The notes: generated by a model not told the origin, from the letters alone. A stretch of 64,000 nucleotides of DNA from Limnoperna fortunei (GCA_944474755.1 OX104118.1:74665865-74729864), one strand, 5' to 3'. Numbered from the stretch's first letter, positions 1 through 11,430 are shown. Program-made: numbers and translations.

Positions 1-1038
1 AGTTTAAAACGGCATTTTCTCTGAAACTGGTTAACTAATAAAAACAAACATTTATTGTTTGGATGGTCCTCTATGAAGTTTATTTTTTATGCCATTTGGA
101 AAATCAAAATGGCTACCAAAGCAGGACTGCACGGAGTTTAACGTTTGACCCTATGGCAAAAAATTCCAAAGGCTTCTTTGAAAGTGTCTACCAATATAAA
201 CAAAATTTACTAGCAAAATTGTTTGGTTGGTCCTCTATAAAGTTTATGTTTTTTAGGCGAAAATTCAAAATGGCCCCCACCGCAGGACTTAGTGTAACAT
301 AGGACCATAGGGGACAAATTTAAAAAAAAGCCTTGAAACAACTGAACCAATTGAAACAAAACTTGTTACAAGTATTCATCAGATGGTCCTCTTTAATGTG
401 AATGTTTTTATGCCAATTGAAAATTTAAAAGGGCCACCATCACAGGACTTAGTTCAACACAGAACCCTAAGGGACAATTTTTTAAAAAGGGCTTCTCTGA
501 AACCAGTTGATCAATAAAAAAAACAATACCAGTAAGACAGTAAAAAGGGCCACCATTACGGTAATATCATTTTATACCATGTTTTACAGAGGAATCTTTT
601 TTAAAATGCCATATCTTTTCTGAAATATCAAAGCTGATTCAAGCCCTATTGTATGTGAATGTTTAATGGCTGGTTCTCCTGAAAGTTTATGTGTGCTTAT
701 TTGATCAAATCCTAGATACAATAATGTAGCTCCTTTTTTCCCGTCCATAAAAAAGGGAGCTACATTATTGTAGCTAATCTAATCCATGATGGCTGCAATT
801 TTATGAATTTATTTAACGTAAAAATCTACAGGATAATATTAAAATAGCTTCCTTTCTAGAACTTTTGAAACGTGAAACCAAACAGCAAGATTCATTTGGG
901 TGGTCTCAACAAAGATAATGTTATTAATGCCGGTAGAAAATTAGAAAATTACAGGGCTTAGCTTAACATCAGGGAAATGCCATCTTCATTGTCTGTAAAA
1001 TCAAGTGAGCAATACAGGCTCTCAAGAGCCTCTGGTTT
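1..1038 (+). repeat. Dispersed tandem-core element, left end cut by window
   Basis: Imperfect units of about 155-166 bp recur near 61, 227 and 382. Each has a 'ggtcctctataaagtttatg' block, a 'caggactta' block and a 'ttctctgaaac' block. The right end near 1000-1038 is a 'gagcaatacaggctctcaag' hairpin followed by 'cctctggttt'. The same units and end occur at 24.5-26.0 kb, so this is a dispersed family. The structure (tandem core plus palindromic end) resembles non-autonomous bivalve pearl/HINE-type elements; that assignment is an inference. Short open frames inside it are repeat by-products. Confidence 0.6.
718..773. repeat. Small hairpin inside the dispersed element
   Basis: An inverted repeat with arms of about 24 bp ('aataatgtagctcc...' and its complement '...ggagctacattatt') surrounds a spacer of about 9 bp. 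It could form a stable stem-loop or be a tiny foldback insertion. Confidence 0.7.
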
Positions 1039-1404
1039 TCATTTAATTCCTGTTTGAATGAGCGTCAGTATCGTGTCAAAAATTTGTACTATCTTGAATA
1101 GTTGTATAGATTTATGGGGTGAAAAAAAATGACATTTGGTATTTGATTTTGGCTTTTGTTTGCTAATTGGCGAAGATATATATATTTTTTGTTGATAGAC
1201 CATTGAATGTTTTCATATGAATATGTTCCCTATTAGTACGTAGTTCATACAAGGCAGTCCACCTCATTGATTATTGTACTAATGACGTGTTTTTTCGACA
1301 CAAACGTACCCCGTGGTTAGTATGTTGACAGTTGTATGGTATGAGTGGCCGTTCAAGTCACAATATGGATATTTATATCGGCCTTTAAGCAGATGTTGTT
1401 AACT

Positions 1405-1500
1405 AGTACGGGTGCCGGGTCGTTTCGCCCCGAGTCGATTCGTTCGGGTCGTTTCGCACCTTTCAAGTGAGTCGTTTCGCCTTGGGTCTTTTCGCTCCTC
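1405..1500. repeat. Short GC-rich tandem repeat (GTCGTTTCGCC-type)
   Basis: Five imperfect copies of the block 'gtcgtttcgcc' occur within about 95 bases, with irregular spacers. The stretch is CpG-rich and stands out against AT-rich flanks. No coding or promoter role can be shown. Confidence 0.6.
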
Positions 1501-1683
1501 TAAATAAAAACATTGTGTATCTTTAAACAATAAACCGTATTTTGTGTATTGGAGCTGATTAACTTTAATTAATAAAGCGTATTTTCGCAAAGTATGTAAT
1601 TGATACAATTAAATTAACACCAAATTGATATTTAAATAAAGACTTTACATTGTAAATGGTTCTAATTCTATTTATTTTTTTTT

Positions 1684-1971
1684 TAGGTTTGCACCACAAA
1701 CTGAACAGCACAACAGACTCAACTGGTGTCTGCAAGGTTATTCCAAGTCTTCGTAGAGAAGCCGATTTGGTGCAAGCTTCTGTGAATGCAGGCGATCTTG
1801 ACAGGGAATGCAACAGAAGATACACCAAACTCCAGACCATGCTCACAGAACAGTGGTCACAATACCAACAACGAGGTCACAACTACTCAGTTTCTGAAGA
1901 ATGTTGCTTCCATCTACACCTTTGATGCCAAGAGTGATAATAACTCTGCTTTTTATGATCTTGTGATGTAT
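1684..1971 (+). other. Unrecognised possible exon or gene relic
   Basis: A run of T ending in 'ttttttttag' precedes a stretch of more balanced base composition. One frame stays open from about 1684 to 1925 and includes a short acidic/basic segment (DLDRECNRRYTKLQ). A second frame continues to 1971 (VASIYTFDAKSDNNSAFYD). A single frameshift could join them. This could be an exon of an unknown gene, a pseudogene fragment or chance. I do not recognise the protein and no partner exon is seen. Confidence 0.2.
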
Positions 1972-1999
1972 TAGTGTGCTTATTATGTCTATGAGCATT

Positions 2000-2500
2000 G
2001 TATGCTTTGTTGTTGTTTATGTTAAACTGACTAGTAAGAACAGTCACGGTCAGGTAGTTGAAAAAAAAGAGCAAGCCAGTATGCCGATAGTTTCTAAGAG
2101 TAGGCCAAACTTGATTAACAACAGTGTACAACTCAAGGCCTTAACCAAGCTCATTTATCAGTGAGGCCTGTGTCTTTAAATCTTTAAAAAGCTTGGTCTG
2201 TCGGGGACGGTAAATGTAGCAATTGCTAGACTGAATAGTCTTCCGTCACTCATACATACTCAATAGAACAAATTGATGAACGACAAAAATTTCAAATTAG
2301 ACTCGGATTTTACATGACTAAAATGTTCGAGACAAACAACAAAGGTTTCAATTTGCTTGCAAAATAAAAATGCAAACTTTTTATTGGTGAAACTGCCTTA
2401 CTTGCCTCAATGGTAGTTATACGGCCATGGAAATAATAAAATAACTAGATTTAGGTCATCATATCCATTATTTACTTATCTGCACTAAATACTGCATACT
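2000..2500. other. No gene recognised
   Basis: AT-rich DNA with only short chance frames. No repeat family, splice pattern or protein motif is visible. Confidence 0.5.
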
Positions 2501-2511
2501 ACACGGAGTGA

Positions 2512-2705
2512 AAGGTTCTCACTGCGGGCAGGGTGTACTCGACTCCAATCTTAATTGATAATGATTGCCATTTTTCCTACCGCAGGTCGGGGGTTTGCCT
2601 CAGGGTACTCCGGCTTCCTCCCCCAATAAAAACTGGACGCCATGATATAGCTAAAAAATTGCTGAAAATGGCGTTACACATCATTCAAACAAACAAACAA
2701 ACTGA
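2512..2705 (+). mobile_element. tRNA-derived SINE, 5'-truncated
   Basis: It starts within the tRNA-like part ('ggttctcactgcgggcaggg'). It then carries the conserved body ('cttcctcccccaataaaaac', 'gccatgatatagct', 'ttgctgaaaatggcgtt') and ends in a short (aaac)n tail. It matches the complete copy at 41.0 kb. The family name is not assigned. Confidence 0.75.
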
Positions 2706-2765
2706 GAGAAAGGAACCTGGTCGTTTGTTTACAATCAGTATTACTTTGCGCTTGCTTTGTAGCTA

Positions 2766-3550
2766 AAGAACTGCATGTGGACATTAGGGGATTCTAGGAA
2801 AGATTTAGCCAAAGGAATCGTAGACCTTTGTACAGATACTTCTGGAATTAAAAAACACTGAACTGGTTGGTTCAAACTTGTATCGACATATTCTTCGAAC
2901 GCTCACAACTTCTTTAAATGTTATATATTTTAGAATGAGTATCTTTGCTTTCGATCAACTATGTGTATAGTTTAGTTCGTTGTATTTTCAATCCAGCAGA
3001 ACGTGTTGGCTTTATAAAAGTAATAGGCATGCACAAAATAACATGAGTTATCGGCTTGTAGTGTGGGAAATCACGTTTATCCTGCTTAGACTGGCACTTC
3101 TTGCCTATCAGCTGTGCAAATGAAATACAAACAAACATGTCGGATTGGTCTAACGCCATGAGGCTTTTTATGTAAGCTTCCAAAATCAGCTAAAAGTTAA
3201 TTTTCCACAAAACAAATGCATTTACATATAGTGTCTTGTAAACTATTGAACTTATTTGTTGTCTAATGTCTTCAATCAAATAAAAGCAATAGTAACTGTG
3301 TGTATGGCCGTTTCTAAATTACGGACTTCTGAAAGATCCGATACGGAGCGTTTATCTTTTTACAGCCTGAAATTGTTATTTACTAACCGGTATATAATGT
3401 CCCCGATTACTAATACATACTTGTTTGAATAATAATTCATCATTAATTTGCCACCTGATTAAATTGTTCAATTAACAAGCAATTAATATACAGCAGATAA
3501 TATTGATATGCATTTTTGAGTTTTGTTATAAGTTTGATCTGAATGGTCTT
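2766..3550. other. No gene recognised
   Basis: AT-rich DNA with scattered short open frames. No domain, splice-linked exon or repeat structure is identified. Confidence 0.5.
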
Positions 3551-3556
3551 TAAAAT

Positions 3557-3697
3557 GTTTAACGCCATTTTCAGCAATTTTTCAGCTATATCATGACGTC
3601 CAGTTTTTATTGGGAGAGGAAGCCGGAGTACCCGGACAAACCCCGACCTTCGGTAGGAAAACTGGCAATCTTTGTCAATTAAGATTGGAGTTTAACC
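3557..3697 (-). mobile_element. tRNA-derived SINE fragment
   Basis: Reverse complement of the SINE body: 'aacgccattttcagcaattt', 'gctatatcatgacgtccag', 'tttttattgggagaggaagc' and 'ccgaccttcggtaggaaaac'. The tRNA-like head is missing. It lies about 0.85 kb from the opposite-strand copy at 2.5-2.7 kb, making a loose inverted pair. Confidence 0.75.
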
Positions 3698-4024
3698 ATA
3701 AGTTGGATCTGACTGGAATTATTAGGATAAAATACTTTTTTAAAGAATTTATCCACGTGTAAAATAGGACAATTCACTCACAATCTTGACATAATTGCCT
3801 TTTGACTAAGTTAGTTTGTGATTTTTCACATCAATACATTCTTGAAATCTTGTAATAATATTGTTGGTTTTTTTATCCAAAGCTATGAATTGAATTTGAA
3901 GTAATAATTTCTCGTCTTCATGCTCATAGGCTATGGATTTTAAGCACTAATACGCATTGACCGTAACATATATATACATATATGTCCATTCTAATTCTAA
4001 GACAGTTTGCGATGAGGTAAGAGA

Positions 4025-4800
4025 TTAAATACAAATACAAATATCTTTATTCCAATCAAGGGCCCTAGCAAAGAGCATGAAATTACAAACAAGTGATTAT
4101 CATAATTGGTGGCATGTATAACATAGAAAACAACATTAAAATAACAGCTTGATAATGTTATAACTTATGTTGGACTGGGGCAGAGCCAAGTGATACATAT
4201 ATAGGTACATGTATGACATATGCATGTAAATAGAAGAGAGACAATTATTAGTTGTTTATTAAAAGAAAAAAAAAAAGAAAAAAAAAGTCAGTGATAAATT
4301 TAAACAATAATATTTGATGATCTTCTTAATTGAAGACTTTGAAACACATAATTTCCAAACTCTCTGAGCAAATCTAAATCTTCTTGTATGAAAATCCAAT
4401 TGAATTTTAAACTGTTTTGTAAATTATTGAAATTTTTACAATGATGTAAAATCTTGTTGGAAAAAATTCTCTAATTTCATAATGGACATTCAATAATAAA
4501 ATGTAATTCATCCTCTGTTTTGTTCAGAGTACAATATTGACATTTTCTTAACGATCTTTCAATATAATTTTTTGAATATCGATCTGTCTCTACCCTTAAG
4601 GGGTGTGCACTTATTCTAATCTTGCACAATGCTTGTCGAAATCTAAAATCTTTTAAACTCAAGTATTTTTCACATCCAAATGTAGTTTTAAAAGAAAAAT
4701 ATGTATAAAGTTTCCCTTGTTCAGAATTTAAAATCCTATACCTATAATCTTTCCAAAATTGTAGAAAACTATTCAATAATTTATCTTTTACTTGTTTGAT
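4025..4800 (-). mobile_element. Non-LTR retrotransposon (LINE) 3' remnant
   Basis: Read on the - strand, the frame at 4776-4477 encodes the region downstream of reverse transcriptase. It has a CCHC-like zinc knuckle, C-X2-C-X9-H-X4-C, in the context RKCQYC...ELHFIIECPL, typical of many LINE ORF2 C-termini. The 3' end at about 4025-4060 is a short ATTTGT-type repeat, as expected of a LINE tail. Only the 3' end is present, and the frame is lost past the knuckle. The exact clade (CR1/jockey-like or other) is not decided. Confidence 0.65.
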
Positions 4801-4965
4801 AAATTATATTATGCACTGAGGGAAATAGATGGCATTTTCTTTACGATTTTTGATAATTTTATCTTTTTGAGTTTATACATAACCCAGATCTTACCTTTTA
4901 TTTACAAAGGAGCAAACTCTTTTTCTACGTTATTTACCTTATATAATTAAATATTTTTATTTAAT

Positions 4966-5925
4966 ATTTTAGTTTAGTAGTCCCAATCCTTTTGTATGCA
5001 TGTGAACTATGGGGTGTTGACAAAAAATGTAAAGATTCTGATCCTTTTGAAAATTTACATATAAAATTCATGAAAGAAATTTTAGGAGTTTACTGCAAAG
5101 CATCAAATGATAAATCCGTGCTGAACTAAATAGAGTACCACTCAATAATAAGATAATATTCTCAACAGAAAATTATCCTCGGCATATCATTTCTTCTGAA
5201 CACTCACTTCAAGCCCTTGGTTTTTAAAAAAAACAACTTCTTTTTAGATGATCTTAGAATGTCATACGTAGCAAATAATTTGAACTTTCTAAAAAGCAGT
5301 TTGAACCAAATAAAACCAGAGAATAAATTACCAAATGAATGTTCTTAAAATCAATATATAAATATCTCAAAATGTGAACAATTAGTCTTGTTCAGGAAGG
5401 TTTACAACACATGCAAAAGAGCATCTTGTGTTGATATTTTGACAAACAAAAATGATAGCGTTGCATTATGCAAGATAATAATAAGCTCTCATACATTAAT
5501 CATTAAAAGAGGAAGACACCTTAAAATTCCAAGAAAGTTAAGAGTTTTTTATTTTTGTATTTCTTGTCAGATAGAAGCCGATGAAAATCACTTTGTTTTA
5601 TACTGTTCAAAACATCAGCAACTAAGAGAAATATTTCATACGCAGATATTGAATATTTTTTCAAAACAAGAATTATTGTTTTAAATTTTTTTTCTGATTA
5701 AAATTTTCCTTTTAAATAATACTTCATGATAACAAATATTAAAGTTCACTTCCTTCTTCATATCGGATGGGTTAAATATGAGAAAATGCAAGATATTATA
5801 TTTTATTATAACAGTAACTCTATTATATGTTTGTAATTTCAATTTTGTATTTCCGTTATTATCATATAGGCCTTATGACCATTTATTGTAGATGAGTTTG
5901 ACCCAATAAAATTATTGTTATTTGT
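4966..5925 (+). mobile_element. Non-LTR retrotransposon (LINE) 3' remnant, + strand
   Basis: Around 4975-5110 a frame reads PILLYACELWG ... LHIKFMKEILGV, the conserved stretch just after the reverse transcriptase domain of many LINEs. Around 5460-5650 it reads LCKIIISSHTL ... CISC ... ENHFVLYC, with a knuckle of C-X2-C-X7-H-X4-C. In-frame stops and indels break it, so it is dead. The probable 3' end is near 5900-5925 ('caataaaattattgttattt'). Its 5' side faces that of the 4.0-4.8-kb copy. Both carry the knuckle, so they are separate insertions and not one twin-primed element. Confidence 0.65.
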
Positions 5926-5955
5926 AATGAATGGCATAAAATGTATAATAATGAG

Positions 5956-6115
5956 GGGGTGGACAGGGGGGTACCTTTCTCCCTCCCCACAGCTCCTTTC
6001 TCCCTCCCCTCAGCTCCTTTCTCCCTCCCCTCAGCTCCTTTCTCCCTCCCCTCTACTCCTTTCTCCCTCCCCTCGGCTCCTTTCTCCCTCCCCTCTTTAC
6101 ACTTCTCCCTCTTTA
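5956..6115 (+). repeat. Homopyrimidine 21-bp minisatellite
   Basis: About seven units of a 21-bp pyrimidine repeat (core 'ctcctttctccctcccct'). Because 21 is a multiple of 3, long open frames appear on both strands, rich in Ser/Pro/Leu on one and Lys/Glu/Gly on the other. These are not genes. The array is preceded by 'gggtggacaggg'. Confidence 0.85.
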
Positions 6116-6348
6116 AAACCCTATAGCAATAGAAAAGATCACTAAATTTTGACTCAAAACTGATATAAATTTGGGACATGAAGCATATAAACGACTTTTA
6201 CAAACAAAGCATGACTCATGACACATTATCAAATGAATTTAATTGGTGTATCGTACCCTTTGGTAAAAAAATATGAGGATCATAAACTGTGACCGGTATA
6301 TTTATGAATTCATGACACTGAAACCTAATAGCAATCATACAGCCAGAC

Positions 6349-6512
6349 CTGTAGTCCACATAGTCCCATAGTCCACCCAAACTTGTATCTCTAGTCCATA
6401 CAACCTATAGTCCACACAGACCTATGGTCCATACAGACTTATTTTCCACATAGATTTATAATCCACTTACATTTCTAGTACACCAACACCCGTAGTCCAC
6501 ACAGACCTAAAT
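6349..6512. repeat. Degenerate minisatellite, 'tagtccacacagacct' units
   Basis: About eight imperfect units of 16-18 bp containing 'agtccacacagacct' occur in a row. Nothing coding is visible. Confidence 0.65.
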
Positions 6513-6959
6513 GTTCAGAAAATAATATAGTGTATTCATAAGTACAATTCATCGTTGTTTTTATGGTCTCTTGTTAACTGTCTCGTTGTAGTTTGAAAAA
6601 GAAACACAAAAGAAATTCTTTAACAATAGGACAATCTTGCATTTTTAAACTTTTAGAAAACTGTGTTCACTATCATGTAAGATTAGCATTATTCTACACT
6701 TAATTTACACGGAGGATTAAATAGGTTTACATTTAGAGTAAAATTTTGATTAGTTAAAAATTAATTCAAGATTAGGTCTAGATTTCTCAAAACAAAACTC
6801 AAATCAATTCTCAGACTTTTGAGTTATTTCTTAACTACCACAGCAACATAAAAATTCTTGAAGTTCTGATCGACTTAAAAGGGAATTTAAACTGAAAAAA
6901 TGGTGCTTATGAATGTAATGAAAAAGGGATTATTTGCTGCTGTAACATAAATTGCCTGA

Positions 6960-7115
6960 TTATTTGTGCTATTTACAGTTTTACTTTTGCTGCTATAGTT
7001 TTTTTTATTTAAAAGGAGAAAACTGATATTTCATAAATTGTCATTCAAGGGAAATAACTCCAAAAAAGAAGTCATTTGACAATCTTGGACCAAACGAGTT
7101 ATTTGTAGCCCTTTT
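6960..7115 (-). repeat. Fragment of dispersed repeat (related to 31.6-32.5 kb)
   Basis: Blocks such as 'cagttttacttttgctgcta' and 'gggaaataactcc' match the reverse complement of repeats in 31.6-32.5 kb. Boundaries are approximate. Confidence 0.4.
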
Positions 7116-7120
7116 CCAAT

Positions 7121-7289
7121 CTAATTAAAGTTAAATCTTTCACTTGCTCCCCCCCCCCTTTTTTGTTATTGGTAGCTGCGTAGTAACACGCAGCGACCAT
7201 AGCAAAAAGGGGGGGGGGAGCAAGTGAAAGATGAACGCAGCGACCAATAACAAAAAGGGGGAGCAAGTGAAAGATTTAATTTTAATTAG
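7121..7289. repeat. Foldback (inverted-repeat) element with C/G-run arms
   Basis: The left arm ('ctaattaaagttaaatcttt' then 'cacttgctcccccc' and 'gttattggt') is the complement of the right arm, which ends in 'tttaattttaattag'. A third partial arm at about 7201-7231 repeats 'gggagcaagtgaaagat' inside the loop. A diverged relative lies at 20,140-20,225. It is MITE-like and has no coding capacity. Confidence 0.75.
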
Positions 7290-7329
7290 AGTGGCCCTTG
7301 CCTTACAGATCATTTTTGCAGTTTAGAGT

Positions 7330-7700
7330 ATCACTCTTATTTTGGGCTATAGTATGGTTTGGTAAGGCGGGCAGGGGAAATGGGGCATCTATTTTTATCA
7401 ACTCCTTCTACAGTTTTCAACCCAGATCTCTGAAACTTCACATAACGATTGCACATGTATTGAATTTGTTGCACCTGCTATTATGGAAGTGTTCCAGCAT
7501 GTTCCTAATTTTCAAGACCTTGGAACTTGGTCATTTTTGAGCAGATTTACAGAAGACAGTAAATATATTGTGTAATTAACTCCTACAGTTTCAGTCTAGA
7601 ACTCTAAATTTCACAGAAAGATTGAAAATGTATGAAGTTGTACACCTGTTATTATTGTTCAAGGATTTTTTTCCTTATTTTCAGACTTGGGAACTTTGCG
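7330..7700 (+). repeat. Dispersed tandem repeat, 'cccagatctctgaaacttca' family
   Basis: Two units carry 'ctacagttttcaacccagat', 'ctgaaacttcacataacgat' and 'ttgaatttgttgcacctgct'. The family recurs at 30.6-31.1 kb and 39.6-40.0 kb. It is non-coding. Confidence 0.55.
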
Positions 7701-7799
7701 ATTTTGTTAACTGTTGAATTGTTTAATTATGTATTCCTTTATAAAAACTTAATGGTAAGTATGAGGAAAATTCATTGAGAAATTTATAAGTTTTAGCAA

Positions 7800-8300
7800 A
7801 CACTGAAAATTTCAAGAAAAATTATGAGTAAATTACATATAATACTATAAGGAGTAACTGGACAATTTTTTGACAGTTAAATTGTTTGTAGGCCATGTCC
7901 TTCTGTTTATTTTTGCAAATCCTAGCTCTAAATTTATAAGGCAAATACTTATATTTTATTAACAAAATTGTTATTAAAGGGCAAAAAGACCTGTAAGGAT
8001 TCGTCTGACAATTTTGGACCAAATGTGTTTTTTAAAGGAATTGTCTTGCAATTTACAGTTTCACTCTAGTCATTATTAAAGGGCAAAAACTCCTTTAAGA
8101 ATTTGTAAGACAATTTAGACCAACATAGTGATTTGCATTGTCTGACTGATCATTTATGCAATTTACTATATCAATCTGCTGTTTTATTTTTCAAGTTATA
8201 CTGTTAAAACTGACAATTTTCTATAAAAAAATCGTAACTTAATGTCCATAACTCCTACAGGCAGTTAAACAACTTCTGAAATTAAAAAAGATTGAATGTG
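7800..8300 (-). repeat. Dispersed repeat fragments (31.6-32.5-kb family, inverted)
   Basis: Repeated blocks 'ttaaagggcaaaaactcctt', 'gacaattttggaccaaa' and 'caatttacagtttcactcta' occur at about 7960-8160. They mirror the opposite-strand family at 21.4-21.9 and 31.8-32.4 kb. Edges are uncertain. Confidence 0.4.
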
Positions 8301-8304
8301 CTGA

Positions 8305-9510
8305 TCATTTTAATATAACGGGTTTTTTTTCTGAAGCTATATAACATTGTGAGATATTGGCCAAAACATGTGTTGACCCATGTTCTTCAACTTGCGCTTG
8401 TGAAAAATAGTTCAGATTAGGGCCGCTCTCAGATACATAAACCAGTGTACTGTATAACTTATCTATAAATCGTGAATCTTTGGTACTGATCCTAAAACCA
8501 AGATGGCCACAACACTGGAACATAGAACTCCAGAGGCACTAAAAATAGCTGGTTTCAGAAACTATTTCACTTATTTAAATCAAATTATGCAGAACTAATA
8601 TAAGGGTAATTTGCTGCCATTGTAAAATGCATTGTGGCTACTAGAGCCATTGATGTTCTGATTGGCGGAAATTAAAATGAATCTTGCTCTGAAAATCTGA
8701 GTAGCAAACATAATTGATACTGTATAAATTTTAAGATTTTGGCGCAGATCCTAAATTCAAGATGGCCACAAATTTTGTGTCATGTTCATGTCGATTAAAC
8801 TAAAGTTTTTGTAATGAGTAATGTGAGTATTACAGGCTTTCCATGTGTAGAAATATTTTTTTTTACAAGTGTAATTATGAATGACTAAGACTTACCGCAG
8901 GTTGTTGGGTCTTTTTTAGTTTCAGATACTAGTAAATATTTTTTGGTTCGGAGACCTTTAATGGATGACGAAAGTATTTTTAGTTGTGGATCAAAACGAA
9001 CTATATCCGTCTTTTGGGTAACCAATATAATTGAATAATTAGAAACTAAAAATATTTAACCAAGATTTCCACCATAAATCGTGTTGTAAATTGTAACAAG
9101 AAAAGTAAGACCAGGCCATTTGGACATTCAGAGCTTTTAGTTCCTTGTTTTCCTGAAATTTGCCATTAGTGTTAGGTACCCAAAATCTAGTATGGTGACG
9201 TAATCATTACTCTGAATTACTGTGAAGAACGGGATATACCTATAAAAGATGCCGTATTTTAATGTTTTTTATTTGTATAAAACTGTTAAATTGACACTTT
9301 TTCAAGAATGCGTTTTTCTTAATTTCAAATTTTGCCCTTTTTCAATTTGTTTTCATGTACTGTGAAAGCGCTATACATTCAACCATGTCTAGTAACGTTT
9401 GTTACGAACCCCTTTTGTGTAATTTTTTTACCGATTTATTACGACTTTCGACGTATTTGCCGCACTTTAAATTCACACTGAAAAATATAATATCATTTTA
9501 GATATGCGTT
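8305..9510. other. No gene recognised
   Basis: Contains two similar short blocks ('ctgatcctaaaaccaagatggccaca'-like, near 8485 and 8745), suggesting another old repeat. There are no exons or RNA genes that I can support. Confidence 0.4.
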
Positions 9511-10473
9511 TTTTAGTTAACCTGACCCGAAGGGTCAGGTGAGCTATTGCCATCACTTGGCGTCCGTCGTCGTTGTCCGTCGTCGTCGTCGTTAACTTTT
9601 CTTTTAAAATCTTCTCCTCCAAAACCACTGAAAGGATTGCTTTGAAACTTTGCACACATCATCAGTAAAATGTCCTCTGCTAAGTTTGCACAAATCATGG
9701 CCTCAGACCAACCAACATGGCCGCCATGGCTATAAAAATAGAACAAGGGGGTCAAAATACAGTTTTTGGCTTATAGTTCAAAAAGTATAACAGATACAGG
9801 AAAACCAAAGAGACTTTCCTTCTTCAGCATCAAAAGCTCTACAAAAAAATACAAAACACTCCATTGGGTCAAAGTTGTATGACGACTCCTTGTAGGAGTT
9901 ATTGCCCTTTAATTGTCGAAATTGATTATTTTTGACATTTTTGCCTCAAAATCTTGACAATTATTAGAACTAGAGAAAAAGTTAGCATCGCTTAATTGTT
10001 CTGCTCTATGAGGGCTACAAAAATGACTTAGGGTCAAGATGTCTGATGAACCGTTTAGGAATTATTCTCCTTGAACATTTTTTTAATCAATTTTACTTGA
10101 TTTTAAAAAATCTTCTCCTCTTTAACCCATTAAAGGACTGCTTTGAAACATTGCACACATCATCTTTAGGTTGTGCAAATCATGCCACCTGACTACCTAC
10201 ATAGCTACGTTGGCTTAAAATAGAAAATGGGGGGGGGGGGGGGGGGAGTCAAGAGAGTTTTCGACTGATAGTTAAAAAAGTATAACATGTACAGCAAATT
10301 TGAAGTGAACCTCCCTTCTCCCTCTAAGCATCAAAAGCTCCTCCTTATAGGAGTTATTTCCCTTAAAAGGTAAAAATTAATGACTTTTGCAGAAGTGTTG
10401 GGCAATTCCTTATAGCAAAGAAAAGCTGGATAAAAAAGATGTTTGGTTTCAGGTTCAGGTGAGCGATACATGC
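9511..10473 (+). mobile_element. Palindrome-ended non-autonomous element ('tcaggtgagc' family)
   Basis: The left end is a palindrome ('cctgacccgaagggtcagg'), followed by 'cacttggcgtccgtcgtcg' and a run of GTC/CGT triplets. The core contains two related units ('ttgctttgaaactttgcaca' at about 9640 and a diverged copy at about 10,138). The right end is 'caggttcaggtgagcgatac'. Relatives are at 1-1038, 20.7, 24.5-26.0 and 31.6-32.5 kb. A long G run sits at about 10,229-10,246. No transposase is encoded. The ends and tandem core resemble pearl/HINE-type elements (inference). Confidence 0.6.
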
Positions 10474-10479
10474 ATATAT

Positions 10480-11260
10480 TTTTGTCAGATTTACACGAGT
10501 TTATCTATTTCTATAGTCGTTTCGTTAGCGCGACATTTTTTAAACGATGTTATTATAAACAAAGTTGCTTGAACATATTATAAATATTCGATAAGGAAAA
10601 TATTAATGCGCAAAACGTATGTGTGCGAATTTAAATACAATTTGAGCAATAAATGGTTATTTATTGTGGACATAGACATACAAATCTAGATATTAAACCC
10701 TCTTTTAAGGTGCACGACGTAATATTTAACGTAACGTCAAAAAAGCTCAAATAACGCTACGTTTAGAGGCCCCAATAACGTGCGCTACGTCTTATTGAAA
10801 TTGTTACAATTTTCAATGTAAAAGAATTAACAAAACTTCATTTGTTTTAAAATCTACCGGTATTATGTACTACATGCAATACAACACTACCAGTGCAAAC
10901 TGCGCTTTGATTAATATTTGTTTTACATACATGGATCAAACTCATGGATGCAAAGCTAAAACTAGGTACTCTAAGTGGTGTCAGAGGAGAAGATTGTTTA
11001 TAAAGTTAACAACGGACAGATAACAGATGACAGACACCTAGTCAATAAGTGATCACAATATAGAAAAGGGACAGACATACGCTTTAGGTAAAACCTTACT
11101 GCATATAGTAGCATAGTAAAAATTCTGATCATTTTGATGCAATTAATCTCTTTACTGGAGTTTTTTTAAAATAATTTTAGTCTTTTTAAATTACATCAAT
11201 GAATTGGCACTTATTAAATGATTTTCAGGTACGAATTAAAAGAACATATTTGAAAAAGTA
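10480..11260. other. No gene recognised
   Basis: AT-rich DNA with short chance frames. A CpG-containing patch at about 10,705-10,795 repeats 'aacgt/cgtaac' words, but no clear unit emerges. Confidence 0.4.
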
Positions 11261-11265
11261 CTGCC

Positions 11266-11430
11266 TCCCTCTTTTTTTATTTTTTCCTTTCTCCCTCCCC
11301 CTTTCTCCTTTCTCCCTCCCCTCACCTCCTTTCTCCCTCCCCTCAGCTCCTTTCTCCCTCCCCTCTACTCCTTTCTCCCTCCCCCTCTCTCCCTGTCTCC
11401 CACTACCCTGTCCACCCTCTCCTACATGCC
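11266..11430 (+). repeat. Second homopyrimidine minisatellite
   Basis: The same 'ctcctttctccctcccct' units as at 5,956-6,115, here about six copies, followed by 'ccctgtccaccc'. That flank is the complement of the one preceding the first array. A pyrimidine-only frame is open by repeat periodicity and is not a gene. Confidence 0.85.

Noticed and set aside
5883..6179. Lys/Glu/Gly repeat protein and its Ser/Pro/Leu counterpart
   Set aside because: Both strands are open because the unit is 21 bp of pure pyrimidine/purine; minisatellite artefact.
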